From Hymenobacter sp. PAMC 26628 (GTDB lineage: Bacteria; Bacteroidota; Bacteroidia; Cytophagales; Hymenobacteraceae), in contig NZ_CP014304.1 in NCBI RefSeq assembly GCF_001562275.1, positions 1-64,000 on the forward strand: a stretch of 64,000 nt of DNA, written 5' to 3'. The number at the start of each line of letters is the position of its first letter. Position 1 is the first letter of the stretch. Positions 7,901 to 16,029 of this stretch are shown one piece after another. Under the pieces are notes generated by a model. That model saw only the letters and a list, made by a program, of their open reading frames with translations, was not told where the DNA came from and searched no databases. The position numbers and the translations under genes were made by a program.

Positions 7901-10171
7901 GATTTTATTCCGTCGACCGCCACGGCTGGCACTACAACTTATTATGCCGCGCAACTGCTCAACGGTTGCGAAAGCGGCCGGACCCCGCTCACCGTTGCTG
8001 TTAGCAGCGGCCCGGCGAAACCAAACGTAACTACCCCGCTCACCTATTGTCAAGGCGCTGCTGCCAACTTGCTAAGTGCCAATGTGACCCTGGCTTCTGG
8101 CAGTTCGATTCGCTTGTATGCCACTGCCAGCGGGGGCACTGCTTTGGCCGACTTTGCTCCTTCAACGGCTGCGGTGGGCAGCACAACTTACTATGTGGCC
8201 CAGGTCACGGGCAGCTGCGAGAGCAGCCGGGCCCCGATGGTGGTCAACGTGACGAATAGCCCGGCGGCACCTGTAGTAACTACCCCGCTCACCTACTGCG
8301 TGGGGGCCCAGTCCGCTCTGCTCAGCGCTGGCGTGACGCTGACAACCGGCGCGACGCTGCGCTTGTACGCCAGCGCCAGCGGGGGCACTGCTTTGGCTGA
8401 TTTTGCGCCCGCGACGGCGACCTTGGGCAGCACGACTTACTACGCTGCTCAGGCACTCAACGGCTGCGAGAGCGGCCGGGCGGCCATTGTGGTTAATGTA
8501 ACGAACGGGCCGGCCGCGCCGGCCGTGGTGAGCCCGCTCACCTACTGCGTAGGGGCCCAATCCGCTCTGCTCAGCGCTGGCGTGACGCTGACAACCGGCG
8601 CGACGCTGCGCTTGTACGCCAGCGCCAGCGGGGGCACTGCTTTGGCTGATTTTGCGCCCGCGACGGCGGCCGCCGGCAGCACGACTTATTATGCGGCGCA
8701 GTTGCTCAACGGCTGCGAGAGCGGCCGGGCGGCCATTGTGGTTAACGTGACCAACGGGCCGGCGGGCCCCGTGGCAACTACCCCGCTCACTTACTGCGTA
8801 GGGGCCCAGTCCGCTTTGCTCAGCGCTGGCGTGGCGCTCACGAGCGGGGCTACGCTGCGCCTGTACGCCAGCGCGACGAGCACTGCGGCACTGGCCGATT
8901 TCGCGCCGTCGACGGCCGCGGTGGGCAGCACGACTTATTATGCGGCGCAGTTGCTCAACGGCTGCGAGAGCGGCCGGGCGGCCGTCGTGGTCAACGTGGT
9001 ATCGTCAACAAACCCACTAGTGCTGGTTCCACCGGCAGGCGTCGACACCAATAATATTGCAGCCTGGGGCGACTCGTTCACTGATGCCAACTATGGGCTT
9101 TACCCGCAAGTGCTAGCCCAACTCACGGGGCGCACAGTTTATAACGGAGGCATTGGCGGTCAAACGTCTGTGCAAATAAAAGACCGGCTGGTGGCCGCAA
9201 CTGCCAAGTACAACTGGCCGGTTATCATTTGGGCTGGCCGCAACGATTCGGACAAGCCTGATCAAATTAAGGCAAGCATTGCCACAATGGTGGCCACCAT
9301 CGGCCATAGCAACTATTTGATACTTGGCCTTTGCAACGGCGAAGGCGAAGGGATTGGAACCTACTCGTACGGTTTAATTAAGCCGCTAAACAACGACTTG
9401 GCCGCGATTTATGGCAACCATTTTCTGGACGTACGGGCTTATTTGGTAGCCCATTACGATCCTAGTCAGCCGCAAGATATGGCCGATTATGCTGCCGATA
9501 TTCCGCCTACTTCGCTGCGGCAGGATTTTCTGCACCCCAACCGAGCAGGTAGCACACTGATTGCCAATTATATCAACGCCAACATGAACCTGCTAATGGG
9601 CGCAACTTATTGCCAGGGTACGGTGGCCAAGCCACTGAGTAGCGGTGTGGCTATGGCAGCTGGGGCGAGTCTGCGCGTTTACAGCAGCCCAACGGCGGCA
9701 ACGGCGGCCGATGATTTCGTGCCGGCGACTACCTCGTTGGGCAGCACGACGTATTACGTAACGCAAGCCATCAACGGCTGCGAAACCCCCCGGACGCCCC
9801 TCACCATAAACGTCGTCAATTGCACGAGTGGTAGTCCCAGCAGCGCGGCCAGTAGTGCAACCGGTGGCACGGGCAACGGGACTGCCGCTAAACAATCCGC
9901 TGTGGCGGCCGACCCGGTATTTGAGGCGTACCCGAATCCTTTTGCCGACGAAGCCACCATCAACCTCACGCTTGCTACTACTCAGGCGTACTCCCTTGAG
10001 TTGTACGACTCGAGAGGAATGCTGGCCAAACACGTGGCATCGGGAACTGCGCAAGGCGGTACCCGCTATCAGTATAAGGTAAGCAGCCATGACCTTGCCG
10101 AGGGCATTTACCTAGTGAGGCTGATAGCTGGTAAGAACAGTAAAATGTTCAAGCTCACAATGGCCAAGTAA
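4955..10171 (+). CDS. Large secreted multidomain SGNH hydrolase with malectin and Ig-like repeats, T9SS substrate
   Basis: A 1738-residue surface protein, probably involved in binding and deacylating glycans. Start ATG 4955 gives a signal peptide (KRCLKASLAMLLFWVAM, cleavage near residue 33). Three malectin-type carbohydrate-binding units start near residues 38, 287 and 536 (RINAGGG..., LHFAEIYW), separated by two PKD/REJ-like domains (NQAPVANAGAGQSV). Eight Ig_7-like repeats follow (TPLTYCVGAQSALLSAGV, GSTTYYAAQ.LNGCES), about residues 689-1350. An SGNH hydrolase domain comes next, with block I GDSF (Ser1374), block III GRND (Asn1430) and block V DFLH (Asp1524, His1527). A ninth, partial Ig_7-like repeat precedes a C-terminal sorting domain from about residue 1655 (YPNPFADEATINL, ending KMFKLTMAK), the mark of type IX secretion. 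The malectin units are near identical in DNA. The ester substrate cannot be told. Confidence 0.9.
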   Translation: MKNKFYWEHKRCLKASLAMLLFWVAMPFSGLAQGTAVYRINAGGGAVTNAIGAFAADAYFAGGSAYSTGAAVAGTANGAMYQSERAGAFGYALPVSNGKYTVVLHFAEIYWTQAGQRVFDVAAEGAKVLTRYDIVKKVGPLTATSETFAVTVADGVLNLDFSALASAGGVDQAKVAAIEVLVPAAGNQAPVANAGAGQSVTLPTSSGALAGSGTDVDGTVVAYAWAQVSGPGTAVFSSKAVAAPTVSGLVAGSYVFSLVVTDNQGLASAASTVTVAVNPATTGGVAYRINAGGGAVTNAIGAFAADAYFAGGSAYSTGAAVAGTANGAMYQSERAGAFGYALPVSNGKYTVVLHFAEIYWTQAGQRVFDVAAEGAKVLTRYDIVKKVGPLTATSETFAVTVADGVLNLDFSALASAGGVDQAKVAAIEVLVPAAGNQAPVANAGAGQSVTLPTSSGALAGSGTDVDGTVVAYAWAQVSGPGTAVFSSKAVAAPTVSGLVAGSYVFSLVVTDNQGLASAASTVTVAVNPATTGGVAYRINAGGGAVTNAIGAFAADAYFAGGSAYSTGAAVAGTANGAMYQSERAGAFGYALPVSNGKYTVVLHFAEIYWTQAGQRVFDVAAEGAKVLTRYDIVKKVGPLTATSETFAVTVADGVLNLDFSALASAGGVDQAKVAAIEVLAATACQGTATPTVTTPLAYCTGATADLLSSSVSVATGATPVLYATATGGTALAASFRPPTTSAGSITYYASQLVNGCESARVPIVVNVTNSPAAPVVTTPLTYCVGAQSALLSAGVTLTTGATLRLYASASGGTALADFAPATATLGSTTYYAAQALNGCESGRAAIVVNVTNGPAAPAVVSPLTYCVGAQSALLSAGVTLTTGATLRLYASASGGTALADFAPATAAAGSTTYYAAQLLNGCESGRAAVVVNVTNGPAAPVTVSSVGYCIGDQAALLSTGVTLTSGATLRLYASASGGAPSADFIPSTATAGTTTYYAAQLLNGCESGRTPLTVAVSSGPAKPNVTTPLTYCQGAAANLLSANVTLASGSSIRLYATASGGTALADFAPSTAAVGSTTYYVAQVTGSCESSRAPMVVNVTNSPAAPVVTTPLTYCVGAQSALLSAGVTLTTGATLRLYASASGGTALADFAPATATLGSTTYYAAQALNGCESGRAAIVVNVTNGPAAPAVVSPLTYCVGAQSALLSAGVTLTTGATLRLYASASGGTALADFAPATAAAGSTTYYAAQLLNGCESGRAAIVVNVTNGPAGPVATTPLTYCVGAQSALLSAGVALTSGATLRLYASATSTAALADFAPSTAAVGSTTYYAAQLLNGCESGRAAVVVNVVSSTNPLVLVPPAGVDTNNIAAWGDSFTDANYGLYPQVLAQLTGRTVYNGGIGGQTSVQIKDRLVAATAKYNWPVIIWAGRNDSDKPDQIKASIATMVATIGHSNYLILGLCNGEGEGIGTYSYGLIKPLNNDLAAIYGNHFLDVRAYLVAHYDPSQPQDMADYAADIPPTSLRQDFLHPNRAGSTLIANYINANMNLLMGATYCQGTVAKPLSSGVAMAAGASLRVYSSPTAATAADDFVPATTSLGSTTYYVTQAINGCETPRTPLTINVVNCTSGSPSSAASSATGGTGNGTAAKQSAVAADPVFEAYPNPFADEATINLTLATTQAYSLELYDSRGMLAKHVASGTAQGGTRYQYKVSSHDLAEGIYLVRLIAGKNSKMFKLTMAK
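5066..6992 (+). repeat. Tandem 747-bp coding repeat (malectin + PKD), 2.6 copies
   Basis: Units begin at 5066, 5813 and 6560, exactly 747 bp (249 codons) apart. The first two are complete (malectin plus PKD-like domain); the third stops after the malectin domain at about 6992. Lines compared by eye are identical base for base, including third codon positions, which implies very recent duplication or gene conversion. Such repeats also collapse or expand in short-read assemblies, so the copy number is uncertain. Confidence 0.95.
7250..8734 (+). repeat. Direct repeat of an Ig_7-like domain pair, offset 996 bp
   Basis: About 490 bp at 7250-7738 recurs at 8246-8734 with only a few base differences (for example GCGTAGGGGCCCAATC against GCGTGGGGGCCCAGTC). 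Each copy encodes two Ig_7-like domains, and two more divergent domains lie between them. This points to duplication of a four-domain block. Confidence 0.9.
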
Positions 10172-10274
10172 TTTGTTCGATGGCCTTGATGCTGCAACGG
10201 CCCCGGTTGCTTGGTATACCAGGCAACCGGGGCCGTTGCAGCATCAAGGCCATCGAACAAATTACTTGGCCATT
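10159..10274. terminator. 116-bp palindrome between convergent genes, overlapping a stop codon
   Basis: Bases 10159-10210 are exactly reverse-complementary to 10223-10274 (52-bp arms), with a 12-base centre TTGGTATACCAG that is itself mostly self-complementary. The left arm includes the last codons and TAA of the surface protein. The downstream gene runs the other way, so a bidirectional terminator is the simplest role. The arms are far longer than a normal intrinsic terminator and have no T-tract. Confidence 0.8.
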
Positions 10275-10425
10275 AAGTGATATTGGTCCATCTAAACCGT
10301 CATCAATGGGGGCCCTACGGGGGCAATATGGGCACGAGTGCGTTGCGGCTGCTTGGGTTAATTAGCACAAGCAGAGATGGCACCAGCCCTGCGAAACACG
10401 GGTATGGGTGCGGTGGGTATGTATC

Positions 10426-11760
10426 CTACACCTCCACCTTCAACGTGGCGGGCCGGTCAGTTATTTCAAATAGCTCGCCGTGGGGCACAATGGTGATTTG
10501 GCCGTATTCCTGAAGGAGCATTTTGTAGGCGTCGGCCACGGGGCGGGGCCTGCGGTCGAGGTCGAAGAGGCCGCAGGGGTTAACGGTGCCGGTTTTGGTG
10601 GCCAGGCCTTTGTCCCAATCAATCTGGTCGATGAGCGAGTACCACGTGAAGCCCAGCACTGGCACACCTTCCTTGCGTATCCGCAAAATGTTGACCCACT
10701 GCTTCCATAGCCACGTGGGGCCGTCTTTGGCTTCCAATACGTTGGTTTCGGTGTGCATCACTGGTTTTTTGTAGCGCTGGTAGTAGTCGCGGGTGATGTT
10801 GTACCAGCCCAGCACGTCCATGCTGGTCACGATTTCACCGTTAGGAAGCATAATTTTTTCGTTGCGGCCGTAGTAGTCGTTGCCCATTACTTGGTACCCG
10901 GGGGGCTCGCCGGCCATGAACCAGTCGTACTCGCGGCGGGTCATGCCGTTGTCGTACAAATAGTTGAGTACTTCGCCTTCCGGGTGGTGGGCATACAGTA
11001 AATCCAGCGACGTGAAGCGCAGTAGGTTATCCAACTGCACGGCCGAGGTGTGCTCGGCGCGCAATTCGTGCGTGAACTCGGCCGACTCGCTTTGCACGAT
11101 TACGCAATCGGGGCGTTGCTTGGCAATCTGTTGGGTGCCCATGATGCTGGCCGCCACGCAGTGCTTAAGGGCCGTCACGAAGGCCTTGTCGGACCTTAGC
11201 TGCTCGTTCCAAATGCCGTCCTTGGCGCTCATTTTGGCCGTTACGTAAATCTCGTTTACGGGCGTGTAGTAGCGTACCCACGGGTAGCGCTTGGCTACCT
11301 GCTCGCAATAGTCAGCGAAGTGCACCACCAGTTCGGGGTTCTGAAAATTGCCCAGCCAATCGGGCACCCCAAAGTGCATCAGGTCCAGAATAGGCGTGAT
11401 GCCCAAGCGTTGCATCTCGCCCATTGCCAGGTCGGCAAATTCCCAATCGTATTTGCCGGGGCCCCGCTGAATCTTATAATACGGCAGGCCGTAACGCAAC
11501 ACCTTCAGGCCCATCTCTTTCACTAGGCCCAGGTCTTCCTTGTAGCGGTTGTAGTGGTCGCACTCGGCCAGTAGGTCGCGGCGGGTGGTGCCGTGGTCGA
11601 TGGTCGGGTAGCTGCACTCAATGCCGGTGGCAAACATGAAGTTGTTGGGCAAGCCTGTGGGCAAGCCATTGCCGTTGTGGCCCTGGGCCCCGCCAAACTG
11701 GTCGCCTTCGTAATTGCCGTCCCCAAAACGGTCTTTTATCTCGGTGAGAAAGGATTTCAT
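10426..11760 (-). CDS. Glycoside hydrolase family 1 protein (beta-glycosidase-like)
   Basis: A 444-residue protein without a signal peptide, so probably cytoplasmic. GH1 enzymes split beta-linked glucosides or galactosides by a retaining mechanism. The (beta/alpha)8 barrel shows LRYGLPYYKIQRGPGKYDW, the acid/base site YYTPVNE (Glu170) and the nucleophile site HTETN (Glu338), followed by GFTWYSLIDQIDW, which replaces the usual sugar-binding GYxxWSLxDNFEW. The divergence in these motifs and in the N-terminus suggests a side branch of GH1, so the substrate is uncertain. It lies downstream of the GMC oxidoreductase on the same strand, with a 23-bp-arm hairpin between them. Confidence 0.85.
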   Translation of the reverse strand: MKSFLTEIKDRFGDGNYEGDQFGGAQGHNGNGLPTGLPNNFMFATGIECSYPTIDHGTTRRDLLAECDHYNRYKEDLGLVKEMGLKVLRYGLPYYKIQRGPGKYDWEFADLAMGEMQRLGITPILDLMHFGVPDWLGNFQNPELVVHFADYCEQVAKRYPWVRYYTPVNEIYVTAKMSAKDGIWNEQLRSDKAFVTALKHCVAASIMGTQQIAKQRPDCVIVQSESAEFTHELRAEHTSAVQLDNLLRFTSLDLLYAHHPEGEVLNYLYDNGMTRREYDWFMAGEPPGYQVMGNDYYGRNEKIMLPNGEIVTSMDVLGWYNITRDYYQRYKKPVMHTETNVLEAKDGPTWLWKQWVNILRIRKEGVPVLGFTWYSLIDQIDWDKGLATKTGTVNPCGLFDLDRRPRPVADAYKMLLQEYGQITIVPHGELFEITDRPATLKVEV

Positions 11761-11763
11761 CGG

Positions 11764-11855
11764 TTTTAGTTGTCAGGTGCTCGTTGCCAGTTGATTGGCT
11801 CGTCGGATCTTTCAATTGTGCCTGACAACTGACAACGAGCACCTGACAACTAAAA
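11764..11855. repeat. Intergenic inverted repeat, 23-bp perfect arms
   Basis: 11764-11786 is exactly complementary to 11833-11855, with a 46-base spacer. The right arm ends one base before the stop codon (11856-11858) of the minus-strand GMC gene, and the left arm lies 4 bp from the GH1 start. It contains the TTGTCAG/CTGACAA words that recur in other gaps of this window. It may act as a terminator or mRNA-stabilising hairpin. Confidence 0.85.
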
Positions 11856-13547
11856 TCAAGCGTCCCGGCGCCGCTCGCGCTCCAGGAATTTATCGGCCGT
11901 GCGCAGGCTCAGGGCCATGATGGTCAGGGCCGGGTTCACGCTCAGGGCGCTGGGGAACGTGGAGTTATCGGAGATGTACAGGTTGGGCACGTCGAAGGCC
12001 CGGCCGTCGCGGTCCACCACGGCGTCGTCGCCGCTCAGGCCCATGCGGGCCGTGCCGATGACGTGGGCGTAGCGCCCAAAGGCCCAGATGTCGGTAGCCC
12101 CGGCAGCTTCCCAGATGTTGCGCATCACCTTTTCGGCGTGGGCGTTCATGCGGTGCTCGTTTTCCTGGGCCGTGAAGTACAGGCGCGGCTTGGGCAGCTG
12201 GCGAGCATCGAGCTCATCGCTGAGCTCCAGGTAGTTGCTGGTGTGGGGCAGGCAGTCGCCGAGGATGTTAATGCCGGCGATGTGGTTGAAGCTGCGCATG
12301 TAGTCGCGCAGGGGCTGGCCCCACAGCTTGCGGCCCCGGGCCACCTGGCCCGAAAACGTGACCGGCATCACGCCGATGCTTTGCAGCAGGTAGCCGCCGG
12401 CAAAATCAGCGTCGTTGGGCCGGTGGGTATCCTGCGAAATGAGGCCCCCGGGAATGCCTTTGTTCGGGCGCACCTCGTCGGCAAACGTGCCCCAGACCTG
12501 CACGCCGGGGTGGGCCATCAGGTTGCGGCCCACCTGGCCGCTGCTGAGGGCCAACTCGTTCATTAGCAGCAAGCGCGGGGTTTCGACCGAGCCGCCGCAG
12601 AGGAATAGGTTGCGGCAGGGCTGGCGGTGCTGCTGGCCGTTTTGGGTGTACACCACGGCCGTGACGAGGCCCTGGGCGTTGCGCTCAATCTCCGTCACGA
12701 AGCTGTTGGGGCGGATGTCGGCCCCGTACTTTACTGCCAGCGGGATGAACGTCACGTCCATGCTGGCCTTGGCGCCGTTTGAGCAGCCGGCCTGGCAGAA
12801 GCCACGGTTGGTGCAGGCTTCGCGCCAGCCCACGCCCTCCTGGTAGTAGCGGGCCGACAGCGCCGCATTGGCCGCGGGGGCCGTGCGGAGGCCGATTTTC
12901 TCGGCCCCGCGCACCATTAGCTGGGCAGCGCTATTGAGCGGCAGCGGGGCCAGGGCATAGCCCTTGGGCCGGCTGGGGCCCCAGGGGTAGGGCGAGGGCC
13001 CCGAAACGCCCAAAAACTGCTCCACCTCTTCGTAGTATGGGGCGAGGTCGTCGTAGGTAAGAGGCCAGTCTTCGCCCTTGTCGAAGTCGCGCTTGATGTG
13101 TAGGTCGTCGGGCAGGGGGCGGGGCGTGTAGGCCGTGTAGTGCAGCGTAGAGCCGCCCACGCCGGTACCCGAGTTGTTTTTGCCCATGGCCAGCGGGTCG
13201 CCGCCGGCCGCAAGGCGCTCGTCGTTCCAAAACAGAAAGTCCTGGGCCCGCTCGTCGGTGGCGAAGTCTTTCTCGGGGTTGTGCCAGGGACCAGCTTCCA
13301 GGGCTACCACCTTCAGGCCGGCCTGGGCGAGGCGAGCCAGCAGCGGGGCCCCCCCGGCTCCGAGGCCGATGACCACGCAGTCCACTTCTTCGAGCGGGGC
13401 GGTGGTGGGCTGGGCTTTTTCCTGTGGGATATCCAGCGCCGGTGCAGTGGCCGGCGCATCGGCCATCAACTCGCGCAGCAGTGGGTCCTGAATCTCCGGC
13501 TGCACGGGGTTCAACACGCCTTCTTCTATTACTTCTTCGTCGGGCAT
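11856..13547 (-). CDS. GMC-family FAD oxidoreductase (gluconate 2-dehydrogenase-like large subunit)
   Basis: A 563-residue flavoprotein of the glucose-methanol-choline family, oxidising an alcohol or sugar hydroxyl with FAD. The start MPDEEVIEEG (13547) is preferred; a longer frame upstream encodes a low-quality extension. The dinucleotide-binding motif VIGLGAGGAPLLARLAQAG is near residue 57, the FAD signature GVGGSTLHYTAYTPR near residue 130, and a Cys-containing segment ACTNRGFCQAGCSNG is typical of the membrane-dehydrogenase branch. The C-terminus has HVIGTARMG and NPALTIMALS, which hold the catalytic base and close the FAD site. The next gene upstream encodes the small subunit 3 partner, so the two probably form one complex. 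No export signal is obvious on this subunit; partners of this type are often carried out by their small subunit. Confidence 0.92.
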   Translation of the reverse strand: MPDEEVIEEGVLNPVQPEIQDPLLRELMADAPATAPALDIPQEKAQPTTAPLEEVDCVVIGLGAGGAPLLARLAQAGLKVVALEAGPWHNPEKDFATDERAQDFLFWNDERLAAGGDPLAMGKNNSGTGVGGSTLHYTAYTPRPLPDDLHIKRDFDKGEDWPLTYDDLAPYYEEVEQFLGVSGPSPYPWGPSRPKGYALAPLPLNSAAQLMVRGAEKIGLRTAPAANAALSARYYQEGVGWREACTNRGFCQAGCSNGAKASMDVTFIPLAVKYGADIRPNSFVTEIERNAQGLVTAVVYTQNGQQHRQPCRNLFLCGGSVETPRLLLMNELALSSGQVGRNLMAHPGVQVWGTFADEVRPNKGIPGGLISQDTHRPNDADFAGGYLLQSIGVMPVTFSGQVARGRKLWGQPLRDYMRSFNHIAGINILGDCLPHTSNYLELSDELDARQLPKPRLYFTAQENEHRMNAHAEKVMRNIWEAAGATDIWAFGRYAHVIGTARMGLSGDDAVVDRDGRAFDVPNLYISDNSTFPSALSVNPALTIMALSLRTADKFLERERRRDA

Positions 13548-13644
13548 TGCGGTGAGTGAGTAGGTAGGTGAATGGGGAAAGTGACGCGAATGGCAGGGAG
13601 GAACCGAAGCGGTGGCACACCGAAGCAGTCCGTCGCCCATTCAC

Positions 13645-14250
13645 TCATTTGCCCATTGGTATTTCCCGGTCCTCTTTTTCGTTGAGGCCAATTTTCGTCC
13701 AGGCGGGCAGGTCGGCCATGCCCACGTAGCCGATTTCCTCCTGGGCCAGCGGGTGGGCGTAGTAGGTTTCGGTCAGCTCGGCCAGCATTTCTTCGAAAAA
13801 ACGGCTGGCGTCGAGCGTTTGCCAGGTGGCGCCGGGTGGGGTGCCGCCGGCCACGGCCTGCATCACGAGGTGGCGCTGCTGGGTGTCTAGCTGTTCAAAG
13901 TCGTTCAAAAACAAGGCCTGCGCCGTTTCCTGGATGCCACCCAGGCCCAGGCGGTAGGCTTCGCGGTCGGGGGGGAGGGCGTCGTAGCGCCAGCCGTCGG
14001 CCCGGCCTTCCAGCAGGCGCTGGTCCACCGACGGGGCCAGGGCGATGGGCTGCGCGGGGCGGTCGGGCTGTGGAAACAAGCAGGCGGCGACGGCTTCGAG
14101 CAGGGCAAAGGTTTCGGGGGCCAAGAACTGCGGGGTGTAGTCGGCGGGCGCGTCGAGGCGCTGCTGCAAGGCGGCGCGGGTAGCCTCGGACACGTGCGCG
14201 GTGGGCAGCAAGGCGCGCACCGTGCCGGCCGGGTAGTGGGGAGCAGACAT
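13645..14250 (-). CDS. Gluconate 2-dehydrogenase subunit 3 family protein
   Basis: A 201-residue protein with the Gluconate_2-dh3 pattern: FLAPETFALLEAVAACLFP near the N-terminus, then GLGGIQETAQALF and FFEEMLAELTETYYAHPLAQEEIGY. This family accompanies GMC-type membrane dehydrogenases and is needed for assembly or export of the large subunit. It precedes the GMC gene by 97 bp on the same strand, so they form an operon. Many family members have a Tat signal; here the N-terminus (MSAPHYPAGTVRALLPTAHV) does not show a twin arginine, so the location is unclear. Confidence 0.88.
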   Translation of the reverse strand: MSAPHYPAGTVRALLPTAHVSEATRAALQQRLDAPADYTPQFLAPETFALLEAVAACLFPQPDRPAQPIALAPSVDQRLLEGRADGWRYDALPPDREAYRLGLGGIQETAQALFLNDFEQLDTQQRHLVMQAVAGGTPPGATWQTLDASRFFEEMLAELTETYYAHPLAQEEIGYVGMADLPAWTKIGLNEKEDREIPMGK

Positions 14251-14380
14251 CAGGGACGGGGGAAGCAGGCGGTGAAACAGCAGGAACCAGTAAGCTCAAC
14301 GGTAGAGGCCCGCTGCTGGTTGTTAAAACCTTCGGTACTGCTTAAACCGCCCGTGGCCCAATCGGTTGGCGCTGGGGCCC

Positions 14381-14414
14381 AAAAAAAGAGCAGCCGGCGT
14401 GGGCCGGCTGCTCT
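14381..14414 (-). terminator. Rho-independent terminator of the OFA transporter operon
   Basis: Read on the minus strand, a 12-bp GC-rich stem (AGAGCAGCCGGC / GCCGGCTGCTCT) with a short loop is followed by a run of T (seven in a row). It lies 25 bp downstream of the small transporter-subunit gene. Confidence 0.9.
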
Positions 14415-14438
14415 TGGCAACGAAAAAAACTGGCGTGC

Positions 14439-14579
14439 TTACTTAAATAGCGCCAGCGCCTTGAGGAACGTTTGCGAAACGCCCCAGGCGAGGGGCAGGC
14501 CCACGAAGAGCCAGGCGATGACGGCGGAACCGCCCGACGATGAATCGGCGGCGTTGGGGTTAGGGGATTGTAGGTTCAT
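14439..14579 (-). CDS. Small one-helix membrane protein (MFS transporter small subunit type)
   Basis: Forty-six residues: a polar N-terminus (MNLQSPNPNAADSSSGGS), then one membrane helix (AVIAWLFVGLPLAWGVSQTF) and a short LKALALFK tail. It starts 34 bp after the stop of the OFA-type transporter and ends before a strong terminator, so it is the last gene of that transcript. Proteins of this size and pattern are found next to OFA/OxlT-type MFS transporters and are annotated as their small subunit; a role in stabilising the carrier is inferred from position. There is a GC-rich codon pattern and a clear start and stop, so I consider it real. Confidence 0.8.
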   Translation of the reverse strand: MNLQSPNPNAADSSSGGSAVIAWLFVGLPLAWGVSQTFLKALALFK

Positions 14580-14613
14580 GGCAAAGGGTGCTAAAAGGTG
14601 AAATGGCCGCGGC

Positions 14614-16029
14614 CTAGTGGCCGCCGGCTTCGACGGTAACGGGGCCCTTCTCGTAGTACTGCTCCTTCACGGCCGTCACAGCCAAGTCGGCGAGCAGCCC
14701 CACTACTAGCAGGCCGGCCATGGTGTAAAACACGTTTTGGTAAGAAGCCGCACCAGTCAAGCCGCTGCTCTTGGCGTTGTCGTGCAGCAAGTGCACGATC
14801 AGGGGCCCCAGCACGCCGGCCGTGCTCCAGGCCGTGAGCAAGCGGCCATGGATGGCGCCCACTTGGTACTTACCGAACAAGTCAGACAGGTAAGCGGGAG
14901 CAGTCGCAAAACCGCCGCCGTACATGCTGATAATCACGCATATTACGATTACGTAAAGGGACAGCTGCGCGTTTTGGCCAAGCGTAGGCGCAACCGCGTA
15001 CAACAGGGCCCCTAGCCCGAAGTAGATGGCGTAGGTGGTCTTACGCCCCAGTTTATCCGAGGCAGAGGACCAGAAGAAGCGCCCCAGCAAATTGAACAGG
15101 CTGAGCAAACCCACGAAGCCGGCCCCGGCCGCAATAAGCGCGGCTTCGGTCATGCCCTTGCCTTTCGCAGTACCCGAAATAACGGCCTGGATGAGCGGCG
15201 ACGCGGTTTCGAGCACGCCAATGCCGGCCGTTACATTGCAGAGCAGCACCACCCACAGCAGCCAGAACTGCGGCGTTTTGATGGCGTTGTCGGCCGATAC
15301 GTTGCCGGTGGTGATGAGGGCGCTGTGCTCCTCGTTGGGCACGTAGCCGGCGGGCTTCCAGTCGTCGGCCGGCACCCGGATGGTCCAGACGCCGAACTGC
15401 ATGAACAGGAAGTAGATGAGGCCCATGACGATGAACGTGGGGGCCACGCCCTGCGGCGCCGAACCCTTAAAGTGCCCCATCAGGGCCACTGCCAGCGGCG
15501 AGCCAATCATGGCGCCGCCGCCGAAGCCCATGATGGCCATGCCCGTGGCCACGCCCTTGCGGTCGGGGAACCACTTGATGAGCGTGCTCACCGGCGAAAT
15601 GTAGCCGATGCCCAGGCCGATGCCACCTACGAAGCCGTAGCCGAAATAAAGCAGGAAAATGTTATGCAGATGAACGCCCAGCGAGCCGATGAGGAAGCCA
15701 CCGCCGAAGCACAGCGCCGACGCCAGCATGGCCTTGCGGGGCCCCACGCGCTCCAGCCACTTGCCAAACAAGGCGGCCGACAAGCCCAGCAGCACAATGG
15801 CGATGGAAAACGTGATGCCGATTTGGGTGGGCGTCCAGTCCAGGGCGTCGGGCTTGGCCGGGTCGCCGCTGATGAGCGAGCCCAGCGGCTTGTTGAACAC
15901 GCTGAAGGCGTAGGCCTGCCCGATGGCCAGGTGAATGGCCAGGGCTGCCGGGGGCACCAGCCAGCGGTTGTAGCCGGGGCCCGCAATGGTGCGGCTCCGG
16001 TCGAGTATTGAGGTCGAAGTATCGGCCAT
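14614..16029 (-). CDS. MFS transporter, OFA (oxalate/formate antiporter-like) family
   Basis: A 471-residue carrier with 12 predicted membrane helices. Start MADTSTSILDRS (16029) is chosen; the upstream extension is not membrane- or signal-like. Features of the OFA branch are the first helix WLVPPAALAIHLAIGQAYAF, FNKPLG, the loop LIKWFPDRKGVATGMAIMGFGGG after helix 4-5, and SDKLGRKTTY before helix 9. OFA carriers exchange oxalate/formate or move other monocarboxylates. The exact substrate is not readable; a formate link is attractive because an FdhF-like oxidoreductase and FdhD are encoded about 30 kb away. It is co-transcribed with the 46-residue partner and followed by a terminator. Confidence 0.9.
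   Translation of the reverse strand: MADTSTSILDRSRTIAGPGYNRWLVPPAALAIHLAIGQAYAFSVFNKPLGSLISGDPAKPDALDWTPTQIGITFSIAIVLLGLSAALFGKWLERVGPRKAMLASALCFGGGFLIGSLGVHLHNIFLLYFGYGFVGGIGLGIGYISPVSTLIKWFPDRKGVATGMAIMGFGGGAMIGSPLAVALMGHFKGSAPQGVAPTFIVMGLIYFLFMQFGVWTIRVPADDWKPAGYVPNEEHSALITTGNVSADNAIKTPQFWLLWVVLLCNVTAGIGVLETASPLIQAVISGTAKGKGMTEAALIAAGAGFVGLLSLFNLLGRFFWSSASDKLGRKTTYAIYFGLGALLYAVAPTLGQNAQLSLYVIVICVIISMYGGGFATAPAYLSDLFGKYQVGAIHGRLLTAWSTAGVLGPLIVHLLHDNAKSSGLTGAASYQNVFYTMAGLLVVGLLADLAVTAVKEQYYEKGPVTVEAGGH

Noticed and set aside
5066..8734. Tandem repeats as a CRISPR array
   Set aside because: The repeats are hundreds of bases long, contiguous and in frame within a gene; no short repeat/spacer pattern or cas gene is seen.
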